A DNA stretch of 64,000 bases from Streptomyces lydicus (GTDB lineage: Bacteria; Actinomycetota; Actinomycetes; Streptomycetales; Streptomycetaceae), in NCBI RefSeq assembly GCF_001729485.1, contig NZ_CP017157.1:2604001-2668000 (forward strand). The letters run 5' to 3'. This document shows, one piece after another, positions 28,400-36,674 of this stretch. The notes beneath the pieces were generated by a model. That model searched no databases, was not told the DNA's origin, and saw only the letters and a program-made list of their open reading frames with translations. The position numbers and the translations under genes are program-made. Every line of letters starts with the position of its first letter. Positions within the stretch are counted from its first letter, which is position 1.

Positions 28400-29761
28400 A
28401 TGGACCGCCGCATTTTCGGGCTGGAGAACGAGTACGGCGTCACGTGCACGTTCAGGGGACAGCGCCGACTGTCGCCTGACGAAGTGGCGCGGTACCTCTT
28501 CCGCCGTGTCGTGTCATGGGGCCGCAGCAGCAATGTCTTCCTGCGGAACGGTGCCCGCCTGTACTTGGACGTGGGTTCGCACCCGGAATACGCAACTCCC
28601 GAGTGCGACAACGTGACCGAGCTGGTCACCCACGACAAGGCCGGTGAGCGCATTCTCGAGGGTCTGCTCGTCGACGCCGAGCGCCGCCTGCACGAGGAGG
28701 GAATCGCGGGCGACGTCTATCTCTTCAAGAACAACACCGATTCGGCGGGAAACTCCTACGGTTGCCACGAGAATTACCTCGTTGCGCGGCACGGCGAGTT
28801 CTCCCGGCTCGCGGACATCCTCATTCCGTTCCTCGTCACCCGTCAGCTGCTGTGCGGCGCGGGCAAGGTGCTGCAGACTCCGCGCGGCGCCGTCTACTGC
28901 GTCAGCCAGCGCGCCGAGCACATCTGGGAGGGCGTCTCCTCGGCGACCACCCGGTCCCGTCCCATCATCAACACCCGCGACGAACCGCACGCGGACGCCG
29001 AGCGCTACCGCCGGCTGCACGTCATCGTCGGCGACTCGAACATGTCCGAGACGACCATGATGCTCAAGGTCGGCGCCACGGACCTCGTCCTGCGCATGAT
29101 CGAGGCGGGCACGGTGATGCGCGACCTGACCCTGGAGAACCCGATCCGGGCGATCCGCGAGGTCAGCCACGACATCACCGGGCAGCGCAAGGTGCGGCTG
29201 GCCAGCGGCCGGGAAGCCTCGGCGCTGGAGGTCCAGCAGGAGTACTACGAAAAGGCCGTGGACTTCTGCGACCGCCGCGGCATCCGTACGGGCCTCGTCG
29301 AGCGGGTCCTGGAGCTGTGGGGGCGCACCCTGGAGGCGATCCGGGACGAGCAGCTCGACCGCATCTCGACCGAGATCGACTGGGTGATGAAACATCAGCT
29401 CATCGAGCGGTACCGCACAAAGAACAACATCACCATGTCCCACCCACGAGTGGCGCAGATAGACCTCGCCTATCACGACATTCACCGCCGCCGGGGGCTT
29501 TACTACCTCCTGGAGCGGAAGGGGCAAGCGGCCCGGATCTGCAACGACTTGAAGATCTTCGAGGGCAAATCGGTGCCGCCGCAGACCACTCGGGCGCGGC
29601 TGCGCGGCGACTTCATCCGCCGGGCCCAGGAGCAGCGCCGTGATTTCACGGTCGACTGGGTCCACCTCAAGCTGAATGACCAGGCGCAGCGCACGGTCCT
29701 GTGCAAGGACCCGTTCCGTTCGGTGGACGACCGGGTGGAGAAGCTGATCGCCGGAATGTGA
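28400..29761 (+). CDS. pafA: Pup-protein ligase
   Basis: Ligates the C-terminal glutamate of deamidated Pup to substrate lysines with ATP. The 453-residue protein has GLENEYG at residues 7-13, the catalytic Asp in [13 protein letters not shown] (about 53-66), [12 protein letters not shown] and [16 protein letters not shown]. It lacks the Dop loop that dop at 21876 carries, which fits a ligase. The ATG at 28400 follows the MFS gene by 9 nt. The genes for PrcBA and for Dop/Pup are separated from it only by the LacI/MFS pair. A hairpin follows at 29782-29810. Confidence 0.96.
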   Translation: MDRRIFGLENEYGVTCTFRGQRRLSPDEVARYLFRRVVSWGRSSNVFLRNGARLYLDVGSHPEYATPECDNVTELVTHDKAGERILEGLLVDAERRLHEEGIAGDVYLFKNNTDSAGNSYGCHENYLVARHGEFSRLADILIPFLVTRQLLCGAGKVLQTPRGAVYCVSQRAEHIWEGVSSATTRSRPIINTRDEPHADAERYRRLHVIVGDSNMSETTMMLKVGATDLVLRMIEAGTVMRDLTLENPIRAIREVSHDITGQRKVRLASGREASALEVQQEYYEKAVDFCDRRGIRTGLVERVLELWGRTLEAIRDEQLDRISTEIDWVMKHQLIERYRTKNNITMSHPRVAQIDLAYHDIHRRRGLYYLLERKGQAARICNDLKIFEGKSVPPQTTRARLRGDFIRRAQEQRRDFTVDWVHLKLNDQAQRTVLCKDPFRSVDDRVEKLIAGM

Positions 29762-29781
29762 CCCGCGGGGAATGCGGAGGG

Positions 29782-29810
29782 TGTGCCGGGAGTGACTCGC
29801 TCCCGGCACA
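29782..29810 (+). terminator. Hairpin after pafA
   Basis: An 11-bp perfect stem (TGTGCCGGGAG with CTCCCGGCACA) around 7 nt, 20 nt after the pafA stop. Confidence 0.75.
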
Positions 29811-29897
29811 TCGCCGTGTTGTACCGGGGAAGGTCCACAGGGACAGGTCGTAGAGTGGCGGGCATTGCCCACCACCCCACGAGCCCGAGTTGGACTG

Positions 29898-30920
29898 ATG
29901 CTGAATCTCTCCGGGGCACGACCCCACCCCCGCTCGTTCACGAAAAGCACCCGTCGCGCCGCCGCGGCCGCGCTGACCGTGCCCCTTCTGCTGCTCTCCG
30001 CCGCCTGCGGGTCCGACGACGGCAAGGGCTCGGCGGGCGAGGCGGTCGTCAAGGTCGAGGGCAAGGCGGGGGCGCAGCCCAAGATCACGGTGCCCAAGGG
30101 CGCCAAGCCGTCCGACACGGCCGTCACCAAGACCCTCGTGCAGGGCAAGGGCGCGACCGTCAAGAAGGGCGATCTGGTCCGGCTGGACTTCGCGGCCCAG
30201 ACCATGAAGGGCCAGAACCTCGGCAGCAGCTGGACGCCGCAGCCCGGCGCGAAGCCGGGTGCGCCGCGTGCCCAGGTCGTCACCGAGGTCACCGACCAGA
30301 TGACCCAGCAGCAGCTGCCGCCGAAGGTGCTGTCCGCGGCCGCCGGGCAGAAGGTCGGCAGCCGGTTCGAGGTCGAGGGCACCGCCAAGGCGCTGATCGG
30401 CGAGGGCCTCAACCCGCAGTCCGGGATCAAGCCGGGGGACGGCCTGGTCTGGGTCGTCGACGTGGTCGGCGCGCAGAAGGTCGACAAGAAGGCCAAGGCC
30501 GAGGGGAAGCAGGCGTCGCCGGAGAGCGGCATGCCCGAGGTGACGGCGGCCGACGAGAAGGCCGCGCAGATCACCGTCCCCAAGGGGGAGAAGGCCCCCA
30601 AGGGCCTCAAGCAGCAGGTCCTGATCAAGGGCAAGGGACCCGAGGTCAAGGCCGGCGACGGGCTGATCGCTCAGTACACCGGCGTGAAGTGGGAGGACGG
30701 CAAGAAGTTCGACTCCTCCTGGGACCACGGCGGCGCGACGGCGTTCCAGATCGGTACCGGGCAGGTCGTCCAGGGCTGGGACAAGGCACTGGTCGGCAAG
30801 CACGTCGGTGACCGGGTGGAGATCGTGATCCCGCCGAAGCTGGCCTACGGCACGAGCCCGCAGCACCAGCTGGCCAAGAACACCCTGGTCTTCTCGGTCG
30901 ACATCGTCGGCACGGTCTGA
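29898..30920 (+). CDS. Lipoprotein with FKBP-type peptidyl-prolyl isomerase domains
   Basis: A 340-residue exported isomerase. The signal peptide (Arg-Arg at about 19-20, hydrophobic core to 34) ends in the lipobox LSAAC, with Cys37 lipidated. The C-terminal FKBP domain (about 235-340) has VLIKGKGPEVKAGD, GGATAFQIGTGQVVQGWDK and LAYG, and keeps the aromatic pocket residues of FKBPs. The earlier half (about 60-195) has weak FKBP-like spacing, a probable degenerate first domain. I chose ATG at 29898; a TTG at 29865 just after TAGAGT (29851-29856) is possible as a leaderless start. The next gene encodes a second, soluble FKBP. Confidence 0.88.
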   Translation: MLNLSGARPHPRSFTKSTRRAAAAALTVPLLLLSAACGSDDGKGSAGEAVVKVEGKAGAQPKITVPKGAKPSDTAVTKTLVQGKGATVKKGDLVRLDFAAQTMKGQNLGSSWTPQPGAKPGAPRAQVVTEVTDQMTQQQLPPKVLSAAAGQKVGSRFEVEGTAKALIGEGLNPQSGIKPGDGLVWVVDVVGAQKVDKKAKAEGKQASPESGMPEVTAADEKAAQITVPKGEKAPKGLKQQVLIKGKGPEVKAGDGLIAQYTGVKWEDGKKFDSSWDHGGATAFQIGTGQVVQGWDKALVGKHVGDRVEIVIPPKLAYGTSPQHQLAKNTLVFSVDIVGTV

Positions 30921-30989
30921 CCTGCGGCCTCGGCGAGATCTGCGAGACTGGCCCGGTAATCGTAAAGATTCGTAAGTAGGAGCACATCC

Positions 30990-31364
30990 GTGAGCATCGA
31001 CAAGCCCGAGATCGACTTTCCTGAGGGCCCGGCTCCCACCGAGCTCGAGATCGTGGACCTGAAGGAGGGCGACGGGCCGGTCGCCAAGGCCGGGGACACC
31101 GTCTCCGTCCACTACGTCGGAGTCTCCTTCAGCACCGGCGAGGAGTTCGACGCGAGCTGGAACCGCGGCAAGCCGCTCCAGTTCCAGCTGGGTGCCGGCC
31201 AGGTCATCGCCGGCTGGGACCAGGGCGTGCAGGGCATGAAGGTCGGCGGCCGCCGCCGGCTGACCATCCCCGCGCACCTCGCGTACGGCGACCGCGGCGC
31301 CGGCGGCGGCCGCATCGCCCCGGGCGAGACGCTGATCTTCGTCTGCGACCTGGTCTCCGTCTGA
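30990..31364 (+). CDS. fkbP: Cytoplasmic FKBP-type peptidyl-prolyl cis-trans isomerase
   Basis: A 124-residue single-domain isomerase, the size of FKBP12-type bacterial enzymes. Recognisable features are VHYVGVSFSTGEEFDASW, QFQLGAGQVIAGWDQGVQGMKVGG and RRLTIPAHLAYGDRGAG. It has no signal peptide, so it acts in the cytoplasm, unlike its neighbour. The start is GTG (30990) after AAGTAGGAG. It is downstream of the lipoprotein FKBP by 69 nt. A classical terminator with a T run follows at 31404-31444. Confidence 0.94.
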   Translation: MSIDKPEIDFPEGPAPTELEIVDLKEGDGPVAKAGDTVSVHYVGVSFSTGEEFDASWNRGKPLQFQLGAGQVIAGWDQGVQGMKVGGRRRLTIPAHLAYGDRGAGGGRIAPGETLIFVCDLVSV

Positions 31365-31403
31365 CACCGGGCAGCTCCCGGCCCGACGGCCGGTGAGGCA
31401 GTA

Positions 31404-31444
31404 CCGAGGGCCCGTGCCGATCCCGGCACGGGCCCTCGGCTTTT
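31404..31444 (+). terminator. Canonical Rho-independent terminator after the FKBP gene
   Basis: A perfect 16-bp stem (31404-31419 with 31424-31439) with a 4-nt loop, followed by CTTTT. It is the clearest intrinsic terminator in the window, and isolates the pafBC transcript. Confidence 0.9.
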
Positions 31445-31502
31445 GCCGCACGCACCCCGAGCGGTACGGTCACGATCGGGAGTTCAACGAGAAAGGGCGT
31501 CG

Positions 31503-32519
31503 ATGGCCATTGCCAAGGCCGAGCGGCTGATGAACCTGGCGCTGTGCCTGCTGGGGACGCGACGCCCGCTGACCAAGCGCGAGCTCAGGTCGTCCATCGA
31601 GGCGTACGTCGAAGCCTTCGGGCCGGGATACGCCATGGCCTTCGGCAACGGGAGCGCCGACACGGGCGGTGACGACGCCTTCAACCGGATGTTCGAGCGG
31701 GACAAGGACGACCTGCGCGAACTCGGCCTGGTCATCGAGACCGTCGAAGGCATCGACGGCGACGTCGGCTATCTGGCCCGCCGCGACAGCAACCGGCTGC
31801 CGCCGATCACCCTGGACGCCGAGGAGGCCGCCGCGCTCGGACTCGCCGCCAAGGTCTGGCAGCAGGCCCGGCTGGCCGGCGCCGCCAGCGGAGCGCTGCA
31901 GAAGCTGCGCGCGGCCGGGATGCCGCTGGCCGAGGACGGCGCGGACTACGACGCCCGGCAGCCGCACAGCGCCCTCGAACCGCGCATCCCCGCCCACGAG
32001 GCCGCCTTCGAACCGCTGATGCTGGCCTGCCGCGACCGCCGGCCGGTCGTCTTCGACTACCGCAAGTCCACCGCCGCGCACCCCGAGCAGCGGCAGGTCG
32101 AACCGTGGATCCTGGAGTGCTGGCGCGGCCACTGGTACGTCGCCGGCTGGGACCGGGACCGCAAGGCGGAGCGGGTCTTCCGGCTCTCCCGGATCACCGG
32201 CAAGGTCCGCTCCCGGCAGGGCAGGTTCACCGCGCCGGTGCCCGACCACGTCACCGTCCGCGAGACCGTCGAGAGCTGGGCGGGCGAGACCGCGACCGGC
32301 ACCGCCCGGATCAAGCTCCGCGCCGAGCACGGCTATCCGCTGCGCGCCCGGGCGCTGTCCGTCCGCGCGCTGGGCGACGGCTGGGACGAGCTGGAGATCC
32401 CCAACGGCCACGGACTCGACGCCTGGCTCGTGGAGTTCGGACCGGACGTCGTCGTACTGGAACCGGCGGAGCTGCGCGCCGAGGTCATCGACCGGCTGCG
32501 CGCCGTGGCCAAGGGCTGA
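31503..32519 (+). CDS. pafB: WYL-domain regulator PafB
   Basis: A 338-residue protein of the actinobacterial PafBC family, which acts with PafC as a DNA-damage-responsive transcriptional activator in mycobacteria. The N-terminal winged helix-turn-helix (about 5-100) contains RLMNLALCLLGTRRPLTKRELR, and the C-terminal WYL domain follows (from about 180), with FDYRKST, VEPWILECWRGHWYVAGWDRD and VFRLSRI. The ATG at 31503 follows GAGAAAGGG; the track extends further upstream but into the intergenic region. PafC starts 20 nt after its stop, in the same operon. It need not take part in pupylation. Confidence 0.93.
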   Translation: MAIAKAERLMNLALCLLGTRRPLTKRELRSSIEAYVEAFGPGYAMAFGNGSADTGGDDAFNRMFERDKDDLRELGLVIETVEGIDGDVGYLARRDSNRLPPITLDAEEAAALGLAAKVWQQARLAGAASGALQKLRAAGMPLAEDGADYDARQPHSALEPRIPAHEAAFEPLMLACRDRRPVVFDYRKSTAAHPEQRQVEPWILECWRGHWYVAGWDRDRKAERVFRLSRITGKVRSRQGRFTAPVPDHVTVRETVESWAGETATGTARIKLRAEHGYPLRARALSVRALGDGWDELEIPNGHGLDAWLVEFGPDVVVLEPAELRAEVIDRLRAVAKG

Positions 32520-32539
32520 GAGGGACGGGACACACACGC

Positions 32540-33490
32540 ATGGCCACGAACGCGATCGACCAGACCCGCCGGATGCTGTCGCTGGTGACCTACCTGCGCG
32601 AGCGGCCCGGGGCCCGGGTCGGCGACGTCGCCCGCGCCTTCGGGATCACCGAGGACGAGCTGATCGCCGACCTCGACGTGCTGCCGATGTGCGGGACGAG
32701 CTTCCGCGGCGGCGACCTGCTGGACATCGACACCGACGGCGACCGGATCTGGTGGCACAACCCCGACGACGTCGCCGAGCCGCTGCGGCTGGCCGCCGAC
32801 GAGGCGACCGCCCTGCTGGTCGCGGCCCGCGCGGTGGCCACCCTGCCCGGACTGCGCGAGGGCGACCGGCAGGCACTGCTGCGCGCCACCGCCAAGCTGG
32901 AGGCGGCGGCCGGCGAGGCGGCCGGCGCCAGCGCCCGGCTCTCGGTCACCTTCGAGTCCGAGGGCGGGGTCTTCGCCGACGTCGACCGCGCCATCGCCGA
33001 GCGGCGCCGGCTGTGGCTGCGCTACTACTCCCCGGCCCGCGACGAGCTCACCGAGCGCGAGGTGGACCCGATCCGGCTGTTCGCCGTCGGCCACACCTAC
33101 ATGGAGGCGTGGTGCCGGCTCTCCGAGGCCCGGCGCACCTTCCGGCTCGACCGGGTCGCCGAGATCAAGCTGCTGGACGCGCCCGCCGACCCGCCGCCGG
33201 TCGAGCTGCGCGATCTGTCCGAGGGACTGGTGCAGCCGGCCGCCGAGGACCCCGAGGTGTCCGTCGAGGTCGGTCCCGGCGGCCGCTGGGTGGCGGAGTA
33301 CTACCCGCACGACAGTGCCGAGGAGCTCCCGGACGGCGGGCTGCGCATCACCCTGCGCACCCCCGACCCGACCTCGCTGCGGCGCCTCGCGCTGCGGCTG
33401 GGCCGGGACGGCCGGATCGTGGCGCCGCAGGCGCTCGCCGACAGCGCGCGGCGCGCCGCCGAGCAGGCGCTCGCGGCGTACGGCGCGTGA
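32540..33490 (+). CDS. pafC: WYL-domain regulator PafC
   Basis: Second half of the PafBC pair. The 316-residue protein has an N-terminal helix-turn-helix (about 10-65; DVARAFGITEDELIADLDVLP) and a WYL region (about 145-220) with LWLRYYSPARDELTEREVDP and HTYMEAWCRLSEARRTFRLDRV, then the C-terminal WCX domain. It starts at ATG (32540) after GGGACGGGACACACACGC, so its ribosome binding site is not strong; translational coupling with pafB, 20 nt upstream, is likely. It is followed by a gene for a small zinc-ribbon protein. Confidence 0.93.
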   Translation: MATNAIDQTRRMLSLVTYLRERPGARVGDVARAFGITEDELIADLDVLPMCGTSFRGGDLLDIDTDGDRIWWHNPDDVAEPLRLAADEATALLVAARAVATLPGLREGDRQALLRATAKLEAAAGEAAGASARLSVTFESEGGVFADVDRAIAERRRLWLRYYSPARDELTEREVDPIRLFAVGHTYMEAWCRLSEARRTFRLDRVAEIKLLDAPADPPPVELRDLSEGLVQPAAEDPEVSVEVGPGGRWVAEYYPHDSAEELPDGGLRITLRTPDPTSLRRLALRLGRDGRIVAPQALADSARRAAEQALAAYGA

Positions 33491-33561
33491 CCGCGGCGCG
33501 GCGGGCGGCGCGCCGCACCGGCACCGCGCAGTGCGCAGGGAGAAGGAGGAGGCAGCGAGGG

Positions 33562-33807
33562 ATGACGACCACGATGGCGGGCGCGAGCGCCCCGGTGCTC
33601 TTCAAGGCGGCCTGCCCGGACTGCCGGGGCCGCTTCGAGCTGGCTTCGGACGCCTTCCGGCTGGCGATCGGCGCGAGCCGGCGCACCACCTTCTACTCCT
33701 TCACCTGCCCGGACTGCCGCCGCGCGGTGCGCAGGCCGGCCGGCGAGCGGATCGTCGAGCTGCTCACCGGCGGCGGGGTGCGCACGCTGCGGCTGCACAC
33801 CGGCTGA
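33562..33807 (+). CDS. Small zinc-ribbon protein, conserved hypothetical
   Basis: An 81-residue protein with two CPDC knuckles 28 residues apart (CPDCRGRFELA and FTCPDCRRAV), which should bind one zinc. I do not recognise a named family. The ATG at 33562 follows GGAGGAGGCAGCGAGG. It lies between pafC and the small membrane protein at 33824, in the order seen in many Streptomyces, and may be transcribed with pafBC. Basic, with a C-terminal amphipathic end. The role is unknown. Confidence 0.72.
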   Translation: MTTTMAGASAPVLFKAACPDCRGRFELASDAFRLAIGASRRTTFYSFTCPDCRRAVRRPAGERIVELLTGGGVRTLRLHTG

Positions 33808-33811
33808 CCGA

Positions 33812-33817
33812 TAGGCT
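33812..33817 (+). promoter_or_regulatory. TAGGCT -10 box abutting the start at 33824
   Basis: TAGGCT (33812-33817), followed by 6 nt and ATG at 33824. The arrangement matches trmI (17484) exactly and suggests a leaderless transcript. Confidence 0.5.
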
Positions 33818-33823
33818 CGTCCC

Positions 33824-34036
33824 ATGCTCTGGCCCATGATCGCTATCGCCCTCGGCTTCCTGGGGATCGCCGTGCTCGGCGTCCTCGCCGTCCGCGTCTT
33901 CGTCGAGGTGCGGCGGCTGGCCCGCCAGGTCGGTGCGACGTCCGAGCGGATCCAGCGGGCCGCGCAGGACCTGGAGCGGGCCGCGGTGCCGCTGGCGTCG
34001 GCTGTGGGTCGGCGTGAAACGAACCAGCAGGCGTGA
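33824..34036 (+). CDS. Small single-pass membrane protein
   Basis: A 70-residue protein with one N-terminal transmembrane helix (about residues 3-27) and a helical, charged C-terminal region with heptad-like spacing (VEVRRLARQVGATSERIQRA). I do not recognise it. Its shape resembles TatA/TatB-type proteins, with a TM helix then an amphipathic helix, but it lacks their FG elbow. No ribosome binding site is visible; a TAGGCT box lies 6 nt upstream. The tatA gene follows after 201 nt. Confidence 0.7.
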   Translation: MLWPMIAIALGFLGIAVLGVLAVRVFVEVRRLARQVGATSERIQRAAQDLERAAVPLASAVGRRETNQQA

Positions 34037-34237
34037 AGGATCCGAGCTGCTGTTCGTGCGAGCGGTAGGCTGTTCGCCATAGCCGGCGAACGGGCGCCGG
34101 CTGCCAGGAGTGCGCACAGGGGTTGCCTCGCGTTTACCCGTGAGCGTTACGATCGCCTGTAGTACGGCGGGCGGACGGACGTCCGGCCAAGTCAGGTAGT
34201 CCCACCCCCAACCGCCTCAGTGAGAAGGTAACCGCTT

Positions 34238-34519
34238 ATGTTCGGACGGATCGGTGCTCCCGAGATCATCCTCATTCTCGTCGTCGTCGTACTTTTGTTC
34301 GGCGCCAAGAAGCTGCCCGACATGGCTCGCTCTCTCGGTAAGTCGGCCCGCATCCTCAAGAGCGAGGCGAAGGCGATGAAGTCCGAGGGCCAGCAGCAGG
34401 AGGCCCCCTCCGACCCGCCGCAGGGTGAGTCGCAGCAAGCGCGCACCATCCAGGCGGCGCCCGGCGACGTGAAGAGCGCGCGACCGGTTGCGGAGAGCGA
34501 TCACACCGCGCAGCGCTGA
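34238..34519 (+). CDS. tatA: Sec-independent translocase protein TatA
   Basis: A 93-residue pore-forming component of the Tat export system for folded proteins. The single TM helix at about residues 6-21 ([16 protein letters not shown]) is followed by the FGAKKLPD elbow and an amphipathic helix ([20 protein letters not shown]), then a disordered tail. The size and the FG-x-K-K-L-P motif are standard. The ATG at 34238 is preceded by AGAAGG. tatC starts 61 nt after the stop; tatB is not in the window, which is normal in Streptomyces, where it is encoded elsewhere. Confidence 0.95.
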   Translation: MFGRIGAPEIILILVVVVLLFGAKKLPDMARSLGKSARILKSEAKAMKSEGQQQEAPSDPPQGESQQARTIQAAPGDVKSARPVAESDHTAQR

Positions 34520-34580
34520 CCGAAGGTTGTCTGCCTGCATCGGCTCCGCCGCTGCCCGTTGCACGAGATGAGGACGTGGG

Positions 34581-35540
34581 TTGCTCAAGTCTGCCTCCAA
34601 AAAGACAAAGGTGAAGGACCCCGAGGGGCGCATGCCCCTTGTGGATCACCTGCGTGAGCTGCGCAACCGACTCGCCAAGGGCTTGCTGGCCATCGTTATT
34701 GCGACGATCTTGGCGGCCTTCTTCTATGAAGCGATCATCGACTTCTTCACGAAGCCGGTGTTGCAGTCGGTGGGCTGCAATGCACTCTTCACCGAACTCG
34801 CCAAACAGGAGAAGGGATCACGATGCGCCAGCATCGTGATGATGGACCTGCTCGGCCCCTTCACTCTTGCGCTCAAGGTCTCCCTGGTCGCGGGCCTCAT
34901 CGTTTCCTCGCCGGTGTGGCTTTACCAGCTCTGGGCATTCCTCGCGCCCGGTCTGCACCGGCACGAGAGGAAGTACGCGCTCAGCTTTGTGGGCGTGGGA
35001 TTTCCGCTGTTTGTAGCCGGTGGGTATTTCGCGTACCGGGTGCTGCCGACCACGGCTGAGGTGCTCATCGGTTTTACGCCGGCCGGCATCGGTAACCTGA
35101 TTACGCTGGACAAGCTTCTTGACCTGATCGCGCGCATGGTCGTCGTGTTCGGTCTGTCCTTCGAGCTTCCCTTGTTGCTGGTGATGCTGAACTTCGCCGG
35201 CGTCCTCACCGCCAAACGCATGCTGGGCTGGTGGCGGGCGATGGTGATGGCCATCACGGTCTTTGCGGCGATCGCGACACCGAGTACCGACCCCCTGACC
35301 ATGCTTGCCCTGGCGGTTCCGATCGTCGTGCTGTATTTCGGCGCGGTCGGAGTTGCGATGCTCAACGACGCTCGCCGGAGGCGACGGATCGCAGCAGGGC
35401 CGGCTGATGACGAGGCATCCGACCTCGACCTGAGACCGGCAGACATCGGTGAGATCGAGTCGGTGGCAGCCCCTGTGGCATTGCCGGGGCAGGCAAGTGG
35501 AGACGACGGGAAGCGCGGCGACTTCGAGGACGTCACCTGA
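34581..35540 (+). CDS. tatC: Sec-independent translocase protein TatC
   Basis: A 319-residue, six-helix receptor of the Tat pathway that binds twin-arginine signals. The N-terminal motif DHLRELRNRL is at about residues 22-31; later blocks include FLAPGLHRHERKYALS and SFELPLLLVMLNFAGV. It starts at TTG (34581), with GAGG further upstream. The first external loop has two Cys (about 66 and 82) that could form a disulfide. Its codon use is less G/C-biased than that of its neighbours. It ends at a perfect 42-nt palindrome (35663-35704). Tat substrates in the window may include the HAD protein at 60817, which has a KRRW signal. Confidence 0.95.
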   Translation: MLKSASKKTKVKDPEGRMPLVDHLRELRNRLAKGLLAIVIATILAAFFYEAIIDFFTKPVLQSVGCNALFTELAKQEKGSRCASIVMMDLLGPFTLALKVSLVAGLIVSSPVWLYQLWAFLAPGLHRHERKYALSFVGVGFPLFVAGGYFAYRVLPTTAEVLIGFTPAGIGNLITLDKLLDLIARMVVVFGLSFELPLLLVMLNFAGVLTAKRMLGWWRAMVMAITVFAAIATPSTDPLTMLALAVPIVVLYFGAVGVAMLNDARRRRRIAAGPADDEASDLDLRPADIGEIESVAAPVALPGQASGDDGKRGDFEDVT

Positions 35541-35662
35541 CGAGGAGGGTTACGTCGCGCGGCGGCAGCGGCAAACACATGGCCCTGTGTGCCTGGAGCT
35601 GGGACTGTGTGCACTGCCCGGGCGTGGCATTCGCGGAGCGGCACGCGGTGTGCACAACGGAA

Positions 35663-35704
35663 AACGTCTGGTGGGCGGCTCCGCGGAGCCGCCCACCAGA
35701 CGTT
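35663..35704. terminator. 42-nt perfect palindrome between tatC and a convergent gene
   Basis: 21 bases (35663-35683) are exactly complementary to the next 21 (35684-35704), with no spacer. It lies 122 nt after tatC and 15 nt beyond the end of the minus-strand gene, so it can terminate both. Confidence 0.85.
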
Positions 35705-35719
35705 ACCGGTCTTGAGTGA

Positions 35720-36040
35720 TCAGCACTTTCCGTAGTCCTTGATTGCCGTGGGGCCGCCCACGGCACGGGAATTGAAATGCGCGCCACCAGCAACGCATTC
35801 TTCATAGTCAGCGGCTACGGACCAGCTGATGTGGATCTTGTGCGCAGATGAACAGGTGTTATGGGTGTACACCGCCGTTGTCACGTTGCCATCCGCCCAT
35901 GACCAGCTGAAACAGCCAGAGGTTCCGCGGTGTGTGCTCATGGCGGTGGCGGTGGCGGCCGCTGCGGGACCGGCAGTTGCCATGATCCCCGCGGCTGCGG
36001 ATGCGGCCACGACCGCTAATGCGCGCTTCTTGATGCTCAT
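35720..36040 (-). CDS. Small secreted four-cysteine protein, tendamistat-like spacing
   Basis: A 106-residue protein with a signal peptide (MSIKKRALAVVAASAAAG... ending in Ala-Ala-Ala) and a mature part of about 75 residues. It has four Cys with 19, 18 and 23 residues between them, a WSW near the first Cys and a terminal Cys. This compares with 15, 17 and 27 in tendamistat. The next minus-strand gene has the same plan (17, 17, 22), so the two are probably paralogues. The family is not proven. Start: ATG at 36040, with GGGGAAG very close; GTG at 36049 is an alternative. Confidence 0.68.
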   Translation of the reverse strand: MSIKKRALAVVAASAAAGIMATAGPAAAATATAMSTHRGTSGCFSWSWADGNVTTAVYTHNTCSSAHKIHISWSVAADYEECVAGGAHFNSRAVGGPTAIKDYGKC

Positions 36041-36386
36041 CTTCCCCACATCTCGATCGGCTTCTACTCGACAGGGGTGCGACGCCGGGCCATCGGAAAC
36101 CGATAACCAGTTCGAATGCCCTGTAGGTGATCACGCTAGAGGGTGGAGTCATGGTGATCAAGTGAAGATCCGGCCATGGTGGCCGCTGCCCGGGTGGCGC
36201 CTTGGCGCGTGCTGTGGGTCGGGCGTCACGCGCGCCGGCCGCCGATAGCGGTGCAGGTGCTTGCTGCTGCGGATTGTGTGCAGCAATGTGGAAGTGCCGA
36301 GGGGCGGGGTGCTGAACACGGCCCCGCCCCTTCGCCCCGATTCAGTCCGGGCAGTGCAGTGATACGCCTACCTACCTGAATCAGGC
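36041..36386. other. Intergenic region between two small secreted-protein genes
   Basis: 346 nt with no supportable gene. Its main feature is the hairpin GGGGCGGGG/CCCCGCCCC (36301-36330), annotated separately. The rest, including 36061-36160 ahead of the 35720 gene, shows no clear operator. AT content is higher than in the average gene. Confidence 0.5.
36301..36330 (-). terminator. Hairpin beyond the secreted-protein gene at 36387
   Basis: A 9-bp stem (GGGGCGGGG with CCCCGCCCC) around a 12-nt loop, about 57 nt past the stop codon on the minus strand. A weak terminator candidate. Confidence 0.5.
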
Positions 36387-36674
36387 TCAGCAGTACTTGA
36401 TGCCCTGCAACTGTCCGGTGCCTCGGTAGTGGAGTTCACCCTTCGGCCTGATCGTGTAGCAGTCACTGTCCGGCCACCAACGCTCGGCGATCTGTACCTT
36501 GATCGTCTTCTTGCAGCCGTTGGCGATGTCCACCGAGTTACTGCTCGGGTGCCACGTCGCCTTGACGCACTTGTCCACGCTCGCGGCCGCTGCTGGGCCG
36601 GCCGTCGCCATCGGAACACCCAATGAAGTCACTGCCAGCGTAGCTGTCACCGCTGCTGTCTTGAACTTGTTCAT
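36387..36674 (-). CDS. Small secreted four-cysteine protein, tendamistat-like
   Basis: A 95-residue protein with a signal peptide (MNKFKTAAVTATLAVTS... ending in AAAA) and a mature part of about 64 residues. The Cys spacing is C-x17-C-x17-C-x22-C. Several positions fit tendamistat (C-x15-C-x17-C-x27-C, with NGC before the second Cys, a T-x-x-V strand after it, CY at the third, and a terminal Cys): here NGCKKTIKVQI and CYTIRPKGELHYRGTG. The Trp after the first Cys could match the Trp of the inhibitor's WRY site, though Arg-Tyr is replaced by His-Pro. Amylase inhibition is therefore a hypothesis. The ATG at 36674 follows GGAGGGG. Confidence 0.72.
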   Translation of the reverse strand: MNKFKTAAVTATLAVTSLGVPMATAGPAAAASVDKCVKATWHPSSNSVDIANGCKKTIKVQIAERWWPDSDCYTIRPKGELHYRGTGQLQGIKYC

